Shown here in pieces: positions 7,012 through 15,927 of a DNA stretch of 64,000 bases. The position numbers and the translations under genes are program-made. Numbering within the stretch: the stretch's first letter is position 1; each line of letters opens with the position of its first letter. Source of the DNA: Microbulbifer agarilyticus (GTDB lineage: Bacteria; Pseudomonadota; Gammaproteobacteria; Pseudomonadales; Cellvibrionaceae). The notes below the pieces were generated by a model. The model was not told the DNA's origin, did no database searches, and was given only the letters and a program-made list of their open reading frames with translations. The DNA is taken from assembly GCF_001999945.1 (NCBI RefSeq), contig NZ_CP019650.1:62001-126000 (forward strand). Reading direction: 5' to 3'.

Positions 7012-9753
7012 ATGAGCAACGATAAGACCTCTTCTGCGCCACTGATTCTGGTGGACGGCTCTTCCTACCTTTACCGCGCTTTCCACGCCCTGCCGCCGCT
7101 GGCGACCAGCACTGGCCAGCCAACCGGCGCCGTGCGCGGGGTGATCTCCATGCTGCGCAAGCACCTTAAGGAGCACCCGGACAGCCCGGTAGTGGTGGTT
7201 TTCGACGCCAAAGGCAAAACCTTCCGCGATGAAATGTTTGCGGAGTACAAAGCACAGCGCCCGCCAATGCCGGACGACCTGCGCGCGCAGATTCAGCCGA
7301 TTCACGACATCATCGACGCCATGGGCCTGCCGCGGCTGGTCATCGACGGGGTTGAGGCAGACGACGTCATTGGCACCCTGGCGCTGCAGGGCGCAGAGCA
7401 GGGCATGGACGTCATCATCTCCACCGGCGACAAGGATATGGCCCAGCTGGTGCGCCCCGGCGTAACCCTGGTGAACACCATGTCCAATACCGTGATGGAT
7501 GTAGAAGGGGTGAAAGCCAAGTTCGGGGTGGGCCCGGAGCTGATCATCGACTTCCTCGCATTGATGGGCGACAAGGTAGACAACATTCCCGGCGTTCCCG
7601 GTGTGGGTGCGAAAACCGCCCTCGCACTGCTGCAGGGGCTCGGTAGCCTCAAGGATATTTACGCCAATCTTGATGCCATCGCACCGCTCGGCTTCCGCGG
7701 CTCAAAAACCCTGGCCAAGAAGATGGAAGAGCACAAGGACGCGGCGGATATGTCTTATGTGCTGGCCACCATCAAGACCGACGTAGAGATGGACTACCAG
7801 CCGCAGACCCTCGCCAACAGCGAACCGGACACCGACAAACTGCGCGAACTGTTTTCCGAAATGGAGTTTCGCAGTTGGGTCGACGAACTGGGTGGCGACA
7901 GCGAGGCATCGTCCGCGGCGGCCGCCGCGATAGAGCGCAACTACAGCATCATCCTCGACGAAAAAGAGCTGGATACCTGGCTGGAAAAGCTGAAGCAGGC
8001 AGACCTGTTTGCCTTCGATACCGAAACCACCAGCCTCAATTACATGCAGGCCAAGCTGGTGGGGGTGAGCTTTGCGGTGGAGGCCGGCGAGGCCGTCTAC
8101 CTCCCCCTGGCCCACGATTACATGGGCGCACCGGCACAAATCGATTTTGAGCGGGCGCTGGCCAAGCTGAAACCCATTCTCGAAAGTGACGAATACAAAA
8201 AGGTCGGCCAGAACCTCAAGTACGACAGCCATATTCTCGCCAACTACGATATCGAGCTGCGCGGTATTGCCCGCGACACCATGCTCGAATCTTACGTGCT
8301 CAACAGCACCGGCAGCCGCCACGATATGGACAGCCTCGCGCAGAAATACCTGGGCGAAACCACGATCAAGTTCGAAGATATTGCCGGCAAGGGTGCCAAG
8401 CAGCTCACCTTCAACCAGATCGAGCTGGACAAGGCCGGCCCCTATGCGGCGGAAGATGCGGACATTACCCTGCGTTTGCACCAGGAGCTGAGCGGTCGCC
8501 TGGCGCAAGAGCCGAGTCTGGAAAAGGTGCTCGACGAAATTGAAATGCCGCTGGTGCCGGTGCTGACACACATCGAGCGCAACGGTGCCTATATCGATGC
8601 GGCGATGCTGAAGCAGCAGTCTGACGAGCTGGATAAGAAAATGCGTGCGCTCGAACAGCAGGCGTACGATGAGGCGGGCGAGGAGTTCAATCTCGGTTCC
8701 ACCAAGCAGCTGGGTGCCATCCTGTTTGAAAAGCTGGAAATTCCGGTGATCAAAAAGACTCCGAAAGGGGCACCGTCGACCGCTGAGCCGGTACTGCAGG
8801 AACTGGCACTTTCGCACAAGCTGCCGGCGCTGATTATGCAGTACCGCGGCATGGCCAAGCTGAAGAACACCTATACCGACAAGCTGCCACAGATGATCGA
8901 CCCGGCCACTGGGCGGGTGCACACTTCTTATCATCAGGCGGTGGCGGCCACCGGGCGCCTGTCCTCCTCGGATCCCAACCTGCAGAACATCCCGATCCGC
9001 ACCGAAGAGGGCCGTCGTATTCGCCAGGCGTTTGTCGCCGACCCGCGCATCAATGGTGGCAGTGCGATTGTGGCTGCGGATTACTCGCAGATTGAATTGC
9101 GCATCATGGCGCACCTGTCCGGCGACAAGGGGCTGCTGGATGCCTTCGCCCACGGAGCCGATATTCACCGCGCGACCGCCGCGGAGGTGTTCGAGGTGCC
9201 GGTGGAAGAGGTGAGCGATGAACAGCGCCGCCGTGCCAAGGCGATTAACTTTGGTTTGATCTACGGCATGAGCGCGTTTGGTTTGGCCAAGCAGCTGGAT
9301 ATCCCGCGCGCGGACGCCCAGACCTATATCGACCGCTATTTCGAGCGCTACCCGGGCGTGCTCGCGTATATGGAAAACACGCGCAAGCAGGCCGCCGACA
9401 AGGGCTACGTCGAGACCTTGTTCGGCCGCCGCCTGTACCTGCCGGAAATCAATTCCCGCAACGGCATGCAGCGCCAGGCTGCGGAGCGCACCGCGATCAA
9501 CGCGCCCATGCAGGGTACTGCAGCAGACATTATCAAACGCGCAATGATTAGCGTGGATGCCTGGCTGCGCGACGAACAGCTGAAAACCCGGTTGATCATG
9601 CAGGTGCACGATGAACTGGTACTGGAAGTACCGGCAGATGAACGTGAGCTTGTGGTGAAGCGGATTCCGGAATTGATGCAGGCTGCAGCAGAATTGGATG
9701 TACCGCTAATTGCCGACCTCGGTGAAGGAGCCAACTGGGACGAGGCGCACTGA
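7012..9753 (+). CDS. polA: DNA polymerase I
   Basis: Three-domain family A polymerase of 913 aa, used in Okazaki fragment processing and excision repair. An N-terminal 5'-3' exonuclease (about residues 10-290, with [12 protein letters not shown] and [10 protein letters not shown] acidic motifs) is followed by a 3'-5' proofreading exonuclease (about 315-510; DTETTSLNY motif intact) and the polymerase domain (about 540-913). Motif A is [12 protein letters not shown], motif B is [19 protein letters not shown], and motif C is [11 protein letters not shown]. All key acidic residues are present, so the enzyme should have all three activities. The ATG at 7012 was preferred to an in-frame TTG six bases upstream. 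Confidence 0.97.
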   Translation: MSNDKTSSAPLILVDGSSYLYRAFHALPPLATSTGQPTGAVRGVISMLRKHLKEHPDSPVVVVFDAKGKTFRDEMFAEYKAQRPPMPDDLRAQIQPIHDIIDAMGLPRLVIDGVEADDVIGTLALQGAEQGMDVIISTGDKDMAQLVRPGVTLVNTMSNTVMDVEGVKAKFGVGPELIIDFLALMGDKVDNIPGVPGVGAKTALALLQGLGSLKDIYANLDAIAPLGFRGSKTLAKKMEEHKDAADMSYVLATIKTDVEMDYQPQTLANSEPDTDKLRELFSEMEFRSWVDELGGDSEASSAAAAAIERNYSIILDEKELDTWLEKLKQADLFAFDTETTSLNYMQAKLVGVSFAVEAGEAVYLPLAHDYMGAPAQIDFERALAKLKPILESDEYKKVGQNLKYDSHILANYDIELRGIARDTMLESYVLNSTGSRHDMDSLAQKYLGETTIKFEDIAGKGAKQLTFNQIELDKAGPYAAEDADITLRLHQELSGRLAQEPSLEKVLDEIEMPLVPVLTHIERNGAYIDAAMLKQQSDELDKKMRALEQQAYDEAGEEFNLGSTKQLGAILFEKLEIPVIKKTPKGAPSTAEPVLQELALSHKLPALIMQYRGMAKLKNTYTDKLPQMIDPATGRVHTSYHQAVAATGRLSSSDPNLQNIPIRTEEGRRIRQAFVADPRINGGSAIVAADYSQIELRIMAHLSGDKGLLDAFAHGADIHRATAAEVFEVPVEEVSDEQRRRAKAINFGLIYGMSAFGLAKQLDIPRADAQTYIDRYFERYPGVLAYMENTRKQAADKGYVETLFGRRLYLPEINSRNGMQRQAAERTAINAPMQGTAADIIKRAMISVDAWLRDEQLKTRLIMQVHDELVLEVPADERELVVKRIPELMQAAAELDVPLIADLGEGANWDEAH

Positions 9754-9801
9754 GCCGGCCAGCGGTTTTTTTAAATTTTTGCGATTTTTTTAATTTTCGC
9801 G

Positions 9802-9828
9802 GAACTACTCATTAAGGGGCCCCTCTAA
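9802..9828 (+). promoter_or_regulatory. Sigma-E/AlgU-like promoter
   Basis: GGAACTA at 9801-9807 and TCTAAC at 9824-9829, separated by 16 bases, fit the extracytoplasmic-function sigma (RpoE/AlgU) consensus of GGAACTT and TCTGA/TCAAA with 16-17 spacing. Transcription would begin near 9834, inside the polA-engB gap and just before the first small-RNA candidate. The ErsA RNA of Pseudomonas, found at the same place in the gene order, is known to depend on AlgU, which gives the match extra weight. Confidence 0.5.
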
Positions 9829-9917
9829 CTAAGCAAGATCGTTGGATTGCAACATCATCCCCAAAGCTTAGTCAGAAGCCCCTCGCCCCGAAGATACCCC
9901 CATCGGGGCTTTTTTTT
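9811..9917 (+). ncRNA. Small RNA candidate at the Spot 42/ErsA position
   Basis: Directly after polA, where enterobacteria encode Spot 42 and Pseudomonas encodes ErsA. The segment ends in an intrinsic terminator: GCCCCG 9885-9890 pairing with CGGGGC 9904-9909, then eight Ts at 9910-9917, with a C-rich loop. Longer pairing is also possible between 9815-9820 and 9878-9883, and between 9828-9834 and 9866-9872, with GTTG/CAAC (9841-9844/9850-9853) inside. If the sigma-E-like promoter is used, the RNA would be about 84 nt and start near 9834; a promoter further upstream would include the outer stems. No good open frame occupies it. Sequence identity to known RNAs was not tested. Confidence 0.6.
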
Positions 9918-10136
9918 GCCCGAATTTTGCTCTCTCAGGATTGAAAGGACCCGCTGAGTCACTCGGTGTGCGGCAAAAGGGCCTGTTTATTAAATAAACG
10001 GAAATAGAGTTTTTTGACGCGCGGCGAGGAATAAAGTCTCAGAAACAGAATTTTTTGCCCGCAAAACGGCAATGGGTGGGATACAGTTGCGACGTCCGAG
10101 CCGCGAAAAAAGAGTGGGGAACCTTTCACACCGAGC

Positions 10137-10302
10137 ATAGTCTTTGGACTATAGGATTTGGTTTGAAGGCATCGCAAAGGATGCAGTGGAATTTGGGTGA
10201 GAACCCAAGGTCGCACCCGTCCCCCTGGGTGCGGCTCCCAAGTGCCCCTCCCCAAGGGCACTGACCCCTAGCCGGCAGCTGCAATCTGCCGGCTTTTTTT
10301 TT
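10137..10302 (+). ncRNA. Multi-hairpin RNA candidate with C-rich loops
   Basis: Six successive hairpins are readable: 10137-10152 (6 bp), 10169-10184 (5 bp), 10193-10208 (TTGGGT/ACCCAA closing a GAGA tetraloop), 10212-10233 (CGCACCC/GGGTGCG, loop gtccccct), 10241-10262 (7 bp, loop ctccccaa) and a terminator (GCCGGCAG 10271-10278 with CTGCCGGC 10286-10293, then nine Ts). The C-rich loops resemble those that bind Shine-Dalgarno sequences in known regulatory RNAs. A 15-bp palindrome (9985-9999) lies upstream. The 5' end is not defined; a TTCACA and ACTATA pair near 10125-10152 could be a promoter. A minus-strand frame crossing it has no protein-like features. Confidence 0.55.
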
Positions 10303-10362
10303 GCCCCCAAGTTCTTGAAAGCGCTTATCGGGCCAGTGAGGCCCGGGAAAACATCCTGTGAG

Positions 10363-10402
10363 CTGCTCAGCGTCTTTTGTTCTGTGCCTTCTGCTCAGCG
10401 TC
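10363..10402. repeat. 12-bp direct repeat downstream of engB
   Basis: CTGCTCAGCGTC occurs at 10363-10374 and again at 10391-10402 (28-base period). It lies in the roughly 190-base non-coding stretch between the multi-hairpin RNA candidate and the engB 3' end. A GGGCC/GGCCC hairpin sits just before it. No function is evident. Confidence 0.4.
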
Positions 10403-10493
10403 GTTAGAGTCTTTAAGAGCCTCTAGCGCCCTGCGAATTGAACAAAAAACGAGCGGCTTACAAGTGAGTTTAGACGAAATTTGGCGGTGCAAT

Positions 10494-11150
10494 TCACGCG
10501 TCTGCCTGCTCTGCCCCGGTGTCCTCCTGCGGTACCGCCAGCCACTGGTTCAGCTGACGCTCCAGCTTGTCCAGACCCTTGCGCTTGGGGGCGGAAAAAA
10601 TCTGTACCGTAACGTTGTGGTCCAGTTCCAGCGCCTTCAATTCCTTCTCTACGGCAAAGCGCGTGTTGTTGGCGGGGCCATTCTTCAGTTTGTCGGCCTT
10701 GGTCAGCAGGATATGTGCGGGCAGGCCGGACTTGACCGCCCAGTTCAACATCTGCAAATCAAACTCTTTCAGCGGCTGGCGAATGTCCATTAACAGTACC
10801 AGCCCCTTAAGGCATTGGCGGTTCTCCAGATAAAACGCCAGATTGCGTTGCCATTCGTCCTTCATCGCGCGCGCCACCTTGGCGTAGCCATAGCCTGGCA
10901 GGTCGACCAGGCGCTGGGACTCGCTCAGTTGGAAGAAGTTGATCAGTTGGGTGCGCCCGGGCGTCTTGGAGGTCCGCGCCAACTTGTTGTTGTCGGTTAG
11001 TGCGTTGATCGCACTGGACTTGCCGGCATTGGAGCGGCCGGCGAAGGCCACTTCGGCGCCAGAATCCACCGGGCATTCCGCCAGTGTGGGTGCGCTGATC
11101 AGAAATTCAGCGTGGCGGAAATTGATTCGTTTAACATTGGCTTCAGACAT
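10494..11150 (-). CDS. engB: Ribosome biogenesis GTPase EngB (YihA/YsxC)
   Basis: TrmE-Era-EngA-EngB family GTPase of 218 aa needed for large ribosomal subunit assembly. G1 is GRSNAGKSS (near residue 38), G2 includes the Thr of SKTPGRTQ, G3 is DLPGYGYA, G4 is LTKADK, and G5 is around FSAPKRKG. The start was placed at [16 protein letters not shown], with a purine-rich site before the ATG; a longer in-frame extension upstream runs antisense into the cytochrome gene and is not credible. Location after polA and a small-RNA region, and divergent from cytochrome c4, is the classical gammaproteobacterial arrangement. Confidence 0.95.
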   Translation of the reverse strand: MSEANVKRINFRHAEFLISAPTLAECPVDSGAEVAFAGRSNAGKSSAINALTDNNKLARTSKTPGRTQLINFFQLSESQRLVDLPGYGYAKVARAMKDEWQRNLAFYLENRQCLKGLVLLMDIRQPLKEFDLQMLNWAVKSGLPAHILLTKADKLKNGPANNTRFAVEKELKALELDHNVTVQIFSAPKRKGLDKLERQLNQWLAVPQEDTGAEQADA

Positions 11151-11285
11151 GGGACTTCCCGGTACACTCAGATGGCGCGCAAGTATATAATGCCGCGGTT
11201 TTATCGTCGCTGATGGTTTTAGGGCGTTTGGGTGCCGCCAGCAGCGAAGATGGGTGCAAAACTTCAGCGCGCAACAGGACGACGT

Positions 11286-11936
11286 ATGAACAGCATTATA
11301 AAGAAGGCCGCTCTGGCTTTGGGGATGATCGCTTTTGCCCAGATGGGACACGCTGCCGGTGACGCCAGTGCAGGGCAGGCCAAGGCCGCTGCCTGCGTAG
11401 CCTGCCACGGTGCGGACGGCAATAGCCCGGCGCCGACCTTCCCGAAAATCGCCGGCCTCGGCGACAAGTACCTGCTCAAGCAGTTGCGTGACGTGAAGAG
11501 CGGCGCGCGGTCCATTCCAGAAATGACCGGCCAGCTCGACAACATGAGCGATCAGGATCTGCAGGATATCGCCGCCTTTTACGCGTCGCAGAACATCCAG
11601 ATTTCCGGCTCCACTGCCTTCTCCGTGATGCTGAACAATGGCGATAACGTGGACGGCCTGGCGCTGGGTCGCGAGATCTACCGCGCTGGCAACAGCGAAA
11701 CCGGTGTCCCCGCATGCATGGGTTGTCACTCACCGACCGGTCTGGGCAACGCGCCTGCGGCTTATCCGCGCCTGTCCGGCCAGTACGCAGAATACGTGGA
11801 GAAGCAGCTGAAGGCTTTCCGCGAAGGCACCCGTGCCAACGACGGTGATACCCGCACCATGCGCACCGTGGCTCGCCAGCTGTCCGACGCCGAAATCAAG
11901 GCGGTTGCGAACTACGTAGCAGGCCTGACCGAGTAA
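11286..11936 (+). CDS. Dihaem cytochrome c4
   Basis: Periplasmic electron carrier of 216 aa with a signal peptide (about residues 1-23, ending MGHAAG) and two homologous cytochrome c domains. The haem-binding motifs are CVACHG near residue 38 and CMGCHS near residue 142. The distal Met ligands are likely in the [11 protein letters not shown] and DTRTMRTV segments. It passes electrons to terminal oxidases in relatives. The ATG at 11286 gives the signal peptide directly; an upstream in-frame start was rejected. A strong hairpin terminator follows. Confidence 0.93.
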   Translation: MNSIIKKAALALGMIAFAQMGHAAGDASAGQAKAAACVACHGADGNSPAPTFPKIAGLGDKYLLKQLRDVKSGARSIPEMTGQLDNMSDQDLQDIAAFYASQNIQISGSTAFSVMLNNGDNVDGLALGREIYRAGNSETGVPACMGCHSPTGLGNAPAAYPRLSGQYAEYVEKQLKAFREGTRANDGDTRTMRTVARQLSDAEIKAVANYVAGLTE

Positions 11937-11952
11937 TTGGTAGGCAGTTGCG

Positions 11953-11981
11953 AAAAAGGCCGGTCATTGACCGGCCTTTTT
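11953..11981 (+). terminator. Intrinsic terminator after cytochrome c4
   Basis: AAAAAGGCCGGT (11953-11964) pairs perfectly with ACCGGCCTTTTT (11970-11981) across a 5-base loop, with flanking A and T runs, so it could work on both strands. Confidence 0.85.
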
Positions 11982-12129
11982 GTTTCCGCCTGCCGAACCC
12001 AGCTTGCGCCGACCGTCGGGAACTTCAATAATTTCCGCGGTCTATATTCAGCCAGGAGTCAGCTGAGCCCGAGCATAATGGGGCCATGCTGATACAGGCA
12101 CACAGAATAAATTTTTGGAGTAACCCTTT

Positions 12130-12807
12130 ATGAAAGCCGTCGTCGCACTCTTTACCATGCTGCTGAGCCTGGCAGCCTGCGCCCAGGAAGCCCCGGGCAA
12201 ATTCAAGGCCGGCCAGCACTACGAAGTTCTGCCGCAGGCCGTTGCCCAGGATGACGACAGCAAGATCGAAGTGACCGAGCTCTTCTGGTACGGCTGTGGC
12301 CACTGCTATCACTTTGAGTCTCCGCTGAAAAAGTGGCAGAAAACCATGCCCGCCGATGTGGCGCTGAAGAAGATTCCGGCCATCTGGCAGCCGGTAATGG
12401 AGATCCACGCGCGCATGTTCTACGTGGCGGACGCCATGGGTGTACTGGACAAGGTACATGAGCCGATTTTTAGCGCCATCGCCCAGCAGCGCAAAATGTT
12501 CGCTACCCGCGACGGTCGTGACTGGAAAGCCGATGATGCCGCCATTGAAGCGCTGTTCAACGACGCCGGTGCCGACGGCGCCAAAGCGGTGAAACTGATG
12601 AACGGCTTTGCGATCAACAGCAAGGTCAAGCAGGGCCAGGCGAAACAGCGTGCCTACAAACTGACGGGTACCCCGGAAATGGTTGTGGCCGGTAAATACC
12701 GCATCAGCACCTCGCTGCCGGGCCTCAAGGGCAAGTCCAATGGTCAGCAGATGATGCTGGACGTGGTGGACTTCCTGGTAGAAAAAGAGCGCGCCGAGAA
12801 GGGTTGA
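12130..12807 (+). CDS. dsbA: Thiol:disulfide interchange protein DsbA
   Basis: Periplasmic thiol oxidase (225 aa) that introduces disulfide bonds into exported proteins. The thioredoxin fold has the CGHC active site in FWYGCGHCYHFE (near residue 56) and the cis-Pro loop GTPEMVV near residue 178. The N-terminus has a signal sequence whose end, LSLAACAQ, also reads as a lipobox; membrane anchoring is possible. A CGHC dipeptide rather than CPHC is common in pseudomonad DsbA. The order cytochrome c4-dsbA fits the pseudomonad arrangement. Confidence 0.93.
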   Translation: MKAVVALFTMLLSLAACAQEAPGKFKAGQHYEVLPQAVAQDDDSKIEVTELFWYGCGHCYHFESPLKKWQKTMPADVALKKIPAIWQPVMEIHARMFYVADAMGVLDKVHEPIFSAIAQQRKMFATRDGRDWKADDAAIEALFNDAGADGAKAVKLMNGFAINSKVKQGQAKQRAYKLTGTPEMVVAGKYRISTSLPGLKGKSNGQQMMLDVVDFLVEKERAEKG

Positions 12808-12830
12808 TAGGACCCGCTTGCACCGCGCAC

Positions 12831-12865
12831 AAAACCCCGCGCCTTTTTAGGTCGCGGGGTTTTTT
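12831..12865 (+). terminator. Intrinsic terminator after dsbA
   Basis: AAAACCCCGCG (12831-12841) pairs with CGCGGGGTTTT (12853-12863) across an 11-base loop and ends in a T-run (12860-12865). Confidence 0.85.
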
Positions 12866-12907
12866 ATTGCCTGAAAGTCCCTGCGTGGCCTCACTGCTAG
12901 GCTAACA

Positions 12908-14170
12908 ATGGGTATCGCCACCAATTTCACCAGTGTCAGAATGCGCAATTTGCCCTCGCCAGTAATGATTTTTCTGCTGATAAGCCTCTGCGGCGGCTGG
13001 CTGAAGGCCGTGGCGCAGATACCTGAAGAGCAAGCGATTGAACAGCAGCTGCCCGAACAGCAGACACCCGTGGATGTTGCGGCGCGCGCAGTGAGCCTGC
13101 TGTCGTTTGTCGCGGTGGATTATCCCGAGGCGGTCTCCGAGGGCAGTGTGCAGGACCGCGGGCTCTTTCGGCAGACCCGCGAAAATGCGGAATTGGCTAG
13201 CCAGCTGGTAGCGGGGCTACCGGACAGGCCCGGGCGTGCCCAGCTGCTCAATACGCTGGAATCGCTGCAGGCATCTATTTCCGGCAAAGAAGCCGCTGAT
13301 CTGGTGCGGCGCCGCGCCAATACTGCTGCCGACCGCTTGGCGGCCCTCTATCAATTACCCCGCTCTCCGGCAGAACCGCTGCCTGCGGCGAGTGAGGCAA
13401 ACACCCTGTATCGCGATCGCTGCCAGCATTGTCATGGGGAAAATGGCGTTGCCGAGCAACCGGAGCGCGCCCTGAATGATCCTGCGCGCATGGTGAACCT
13501 GAGTCTGTACGACTTTTACAACGTGCTGGAACCCACCCGCAACGATGCCCACGACGAGGCCGTGGACGGCGACCTCAGCAGTCGTCAGCGCTGGGCGCTG
13601 GCGGTCAAGGTGGCCAGCTTCAGTGCGCCACAGGTGGCGCCATCGCGCAAACTCGCCGAGCAGTACCCGGCACTGGTCGGCCTTCCCGGTATGGCGGTGT
13701 TGCGTCCGTCAGAGCTTCCCGAACCGGCGCGCGCATCGCTGATGTGGTGGCGCGCCCACCCGGAGCAGACCCGTGCACTGCAACACCCGCTGGCCCGGGC
13801 GGCGGGCCTGATCTATTTGGCGCAGATTGCCTATCGCGGTGGTGACCCGGCGGGTGCTTATCACAAACTGATGTTGGCGCTGCGCAGTGGCTACCTGCCG
13901 GCGCGCGAAGAATTGACCGAACGGGATCCGGCGCTTGCAACCCAGCTCGACCAACAGTGGCAGGCGTTGCGCGAGGCAATTCTCGCGCGCGCACCGGCCA
14001 ATGAGGTGATTGAGCAGTTTCAGCGCTTACTCGCCAGTGTGGTGAAAGGCAGGGAATTACTGCAGCCCACCAGCAGCCGTGTAATCTATGTGTGGGCAGG
14101 GATTCTGTTTATTACCGCGCTGGCGCTGGGTGTGCTGTTGTGGTTTGGCCTGCGTCGCCGCAAAACATAG
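12908..14170 (+). CDS. Membrane-anchored cytochrome c with FTR1-like periplasmic domain
   Basis: A 420-aa exported protein: signal sequence (about residues 12-36), a helical region with SLLSFVAVDYPEAVSEG near residue 62, a monohaem cytochrome c domain (CQHCHGENG near residue 175), LSSRQRWALAVKV near 225, a second helical region (AYRGGDPAGAYHKLMLALR near 320), then one membrane helix (about 393-414) with a basic tail. This order resembles the periplasmic half of cytochrome c/FTR1 iron permeases, but the seven-helix permease with its REXXE motifs is absent. It may be an electron-transfer subunit of an iron-uptake or redox system. The start at 12908 is chosen; an ATG at 12941 is possible. Confidence 0.65.
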   Translation: MGIATNFTSVRMRNLPSPVMIFLLISLCGGWLKAVAQIPEEQAIEQQLPEQQTPVDVAARAVSLLSFVAVDYPEAVSEGSVQDRGLFRQTRENAELASQLVAGLPDRPGRAQLLNTLESLQASISGKEAADLVRRRANTAADRLAALYQLPRSPAEPLPAASEANTLYRDRCQHCHGENGVAEQPERALNDPARMVNLSLYDFYNVLEPTRNDAHDEAVDGDLSSRQRWALAVKVASFSAPQVAPSRKLAEQYPALVGLPGMAVLRPSELPEPARASLMWWRAHPEQTRALQHPLARAAGLIYLAQIAYRGGDPAGAYHKLMLALRSGYLPAREELTERDPALATQLDQQWQALREAILARAPANEVIEQFQRLLASVVKGRELLQPTSSRVIYVWAGILFITALALGVLLWFGLRRRKT

Positions 14171-14342
14171 GTTGGAAACTCAGATACTTCCGCTTGCTGT
14201 CGGTGTAGCCTCTTAGGCTGACGTGTCGCGAAAACAAAGAAAATTGTCGCATTCGCTGCCACTGTTGAGATTTACGACTAGGCTTTTAATTAGGTTGTGC
14301 AAATAACCGCCAGTCGTTGAACCCAACAGAGAAGAGTGCCGC

Positions 14343-14888
14343 ATGAAGTTGTTGCGTCAGTTGTCCTTCCGTCCCGTTCTCGTATCCCTGCTGCAATCCT
14401 ACGCCCTGACCTTTGCAGTGTTCCTGATTCTCCCCGTATTCGCCTCCGCACAGGAGCAGACCGGCAACCAGGCTGCGGCCAAAAGTTGGGTCGGCAACTG
14501 GCTGGTGGTGGGGCAGGGGGATGAGCAGCTGGTGTGGCAGCTCCACGCCGATGGCACCGGCTTTGCGCACGGTTTCCGTGCCGACGGTCAGCTTACCCAT
14601 GGCTTTGCGATTTCCTGGCGCATCAACGGCGACACGGTGCGTATCCGTACCGGCGGCACCCTGCACTGCAACAGCGGCATGGTGTACGCGCAATTTACCG
14701 GTTGGAGCGCGGTCACCCTAGACTTCAACGTGATCGACGGTCGTCATTGGCGCCAGCACAACGGCGGTATTCTCGCCTTCCAGCGTCGCCTTGCTGATTG
14801 GGAGACGCCCAACCACGGTGCCGAGTGTCCCAACCTGTACGATCGCGAGCAGAAAGAGACCCCCCAGACCGCCTCGGCCGGCAATTGA
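14343..14888 (+). CDS. Secreted protein, first of a tandem paralogous pair
   Basis: A 181-aa exported protein with a signal peptide ending near FASAQEQ (residue 37). The mature part begins SWVGNWLVVGQGDEQLVWQL and continues as alternating hydrophobic/polar segments suggesting a small beta-barrel or lipocalin-like fold. Two cysteines, in LHCNSG and AECPN, could form a disulfide. The next gene encodes a protein with the same WVGNWL...GDGTG-type core, so the pair arose by duplication. No family or function is recognised. The extended RBS-like segment AGAGAAGAG precedes the ATG. Confidence 0.6.
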   Translation: MKLLRQLSFRPVLVSLLQSYALTFAVFLILPVFASAQEQTGNQAAAKSWVGNWLVVGQGDEQLVWQLHADGTGFAHGFRADGQLTHGFAISWRINGDTVRIRTGGTLHCNSGMVYAQFTGWSAVTLDFNVIDGRHWRQHNGGILAFQRRLADWETPNHGAECPNLYDREQKETPQTASAGN

Positions 14889-15042
14889 AGCCAGAGCGCT
14901 CAGCGCAGTGCTCATCAAACAAACCAGTGCGCTGGCAAAGAAGACGTCCAGCCTGCGGCCGGGGAAGGAAGCCCCCCGCCGGGGTCTTAAGGACTGGCAT
15001 TTATCTCAGGGAAGAATAAAGCGCACGCGGAGTCTGGCAGTC

Positions 15043-15927
15043 ATGCAGCAACGCTTTATTCACAAACTACTGGTCACGAGCAAACAAACGCTGATTTCGG
15101 TGGGCGTCATTTTGTTGTCGTCGACTGGGACGGTTTGGGCACAAGATTCCGCTTCTGATTCATCTTCCGCTCCTGGCCCTTCCAAAGAGCAGCAGCCCAA
15201 AGAGTCACAGCAGAGTAACAAACGCGAGCAAGCCGGCCAGTATCCTGGCTGGGAAGTGGAGTCGCGCTTGCAGGCCGAACAGTGGGTAGGCAATTGGCTG
15301 ATCTCCCGCGACGGCGAAGCGCAACACGTGTGGAGCCTGAACAAAGACGGTACCGGCCGCTCCTATGCGTTCAATCGCCATGGCGATGAAATGAAGTTTG
15401 CCTATGGCTACGACATAAGCTGGTATTTCGATCCGCATACCCAGATGGCCAATATCAAAACCGAGCGCCGTATTGTGTGCCGGGGTGGCCGCATCTATCC
15501 GTACTTTCTCACGCTCAAGTCCTACGAAAGCGATTATGCAGTAAAAGGCAAATTTGCCTGGCAGACCACCTGGACCGAAGCCAGCATCGGTCGCAACTAC
15601 CTGCACAAATCCCTGGTGGTTTTCGTTGCGCCGCTATCCGCTTGGCACAACCCGGAAAAAAATGCCCCCTGTCCGATTTTCCCGCGCATGGATGTGGAAA
15701 AAGATATCGACCTGGCGCTGGACCGCTGGGAACAGGAAGCGCAACAGAGCGAACACGAACAACTGGTCGATACCACTCCAGTAGAAGGGGAGCCCGAATT
15801 TACCGGTGAAGATTTTGGCCCGGCGGTGGCTGAGCCCAAGGGCGAAGTGCCAGGCCAGAAAGCATCGTCAAAAAGTAAATCCGCCAAGGCGCGGGTGAAA
15901 GACAAATCCAGGAGAGATCGCCGATGA
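15043..15927 (+). CDS. Secreted protein, second of the pair, with basic tail
   Basis: A 294-aa exported paralogue of the preceding gene. After a signal peptide (residues 1-34, ending TVWAQDS) comes a Ser/Gln-rich linker, then the shared core from QWVGNWLISRDGEAQHVWSL (near residue 85), with matching cysteines in IVCRGG and APCPIF. The C-terminus adds an acidic segment and ends in a Lys/Arg/Ser-rich tail (KSKSAKARVKDKSRRDRR), which may bind nucleic acid or acidic polymers; this is inference. The start is set at the ATG giving the signal peptide; upstream in-frame codons overlap the previous gene. Its stop overlaps the next start by four bases. Confidence 0.6.
   Translation: MQQRFIHKLLVTSKQTLISVGVILLSSTGTVWAQDSASDSSSAPGPSKEQQPKESQQSNKREQAGQYPGWEVESRLQAEQWVGNWLISRDGEAQHVWSLNKDGTGRSYAFNRHGDEMKFAYGYDISWYFDPHTQMANIKTERRIVCRGGRIYPYFLTLKSYESDYAVKGKFAWQTTWTEASIGRNYLHKSLVVFVAPLSAWHNPEKNAPCPIFPRMDVEKDIDLALDRWEQEAQQSEHEQLVDTTPVEGEPEFTGEDFGPAVAEPKGEVPGQKASSKSKSAKARVKDKSRRDRR

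Noticed and set aside
7702-9609. Long open frame (635 codons) antisense to polA
   Set aside because: It lies wholly opposite the polymerase domains, has no ribosome site or protein-like family pattern, and arises from GC-rich codon bias.
10155-10210. CsrA-sponge RNA (RsmY/RsmZ type) because of several GGA triplets
   Set aside because: The GGA triplets sit mainly at stem bases or single-stranded joints, not in hairpin loops as in those RNAs.
9959-10261. 100-codon minus-strand frame across the RNA candidate
   Set aside because: Arg/Pro-rich, no recognisable domain, no ribosome site, and the same bases form ordered hairpins with a terminator on the plus strand.
10377-10793. 138-codon plus-strand frame after the RNA candidates
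   Set aside because: It overlaps the engB 3' end in antisense and has no family likeness.
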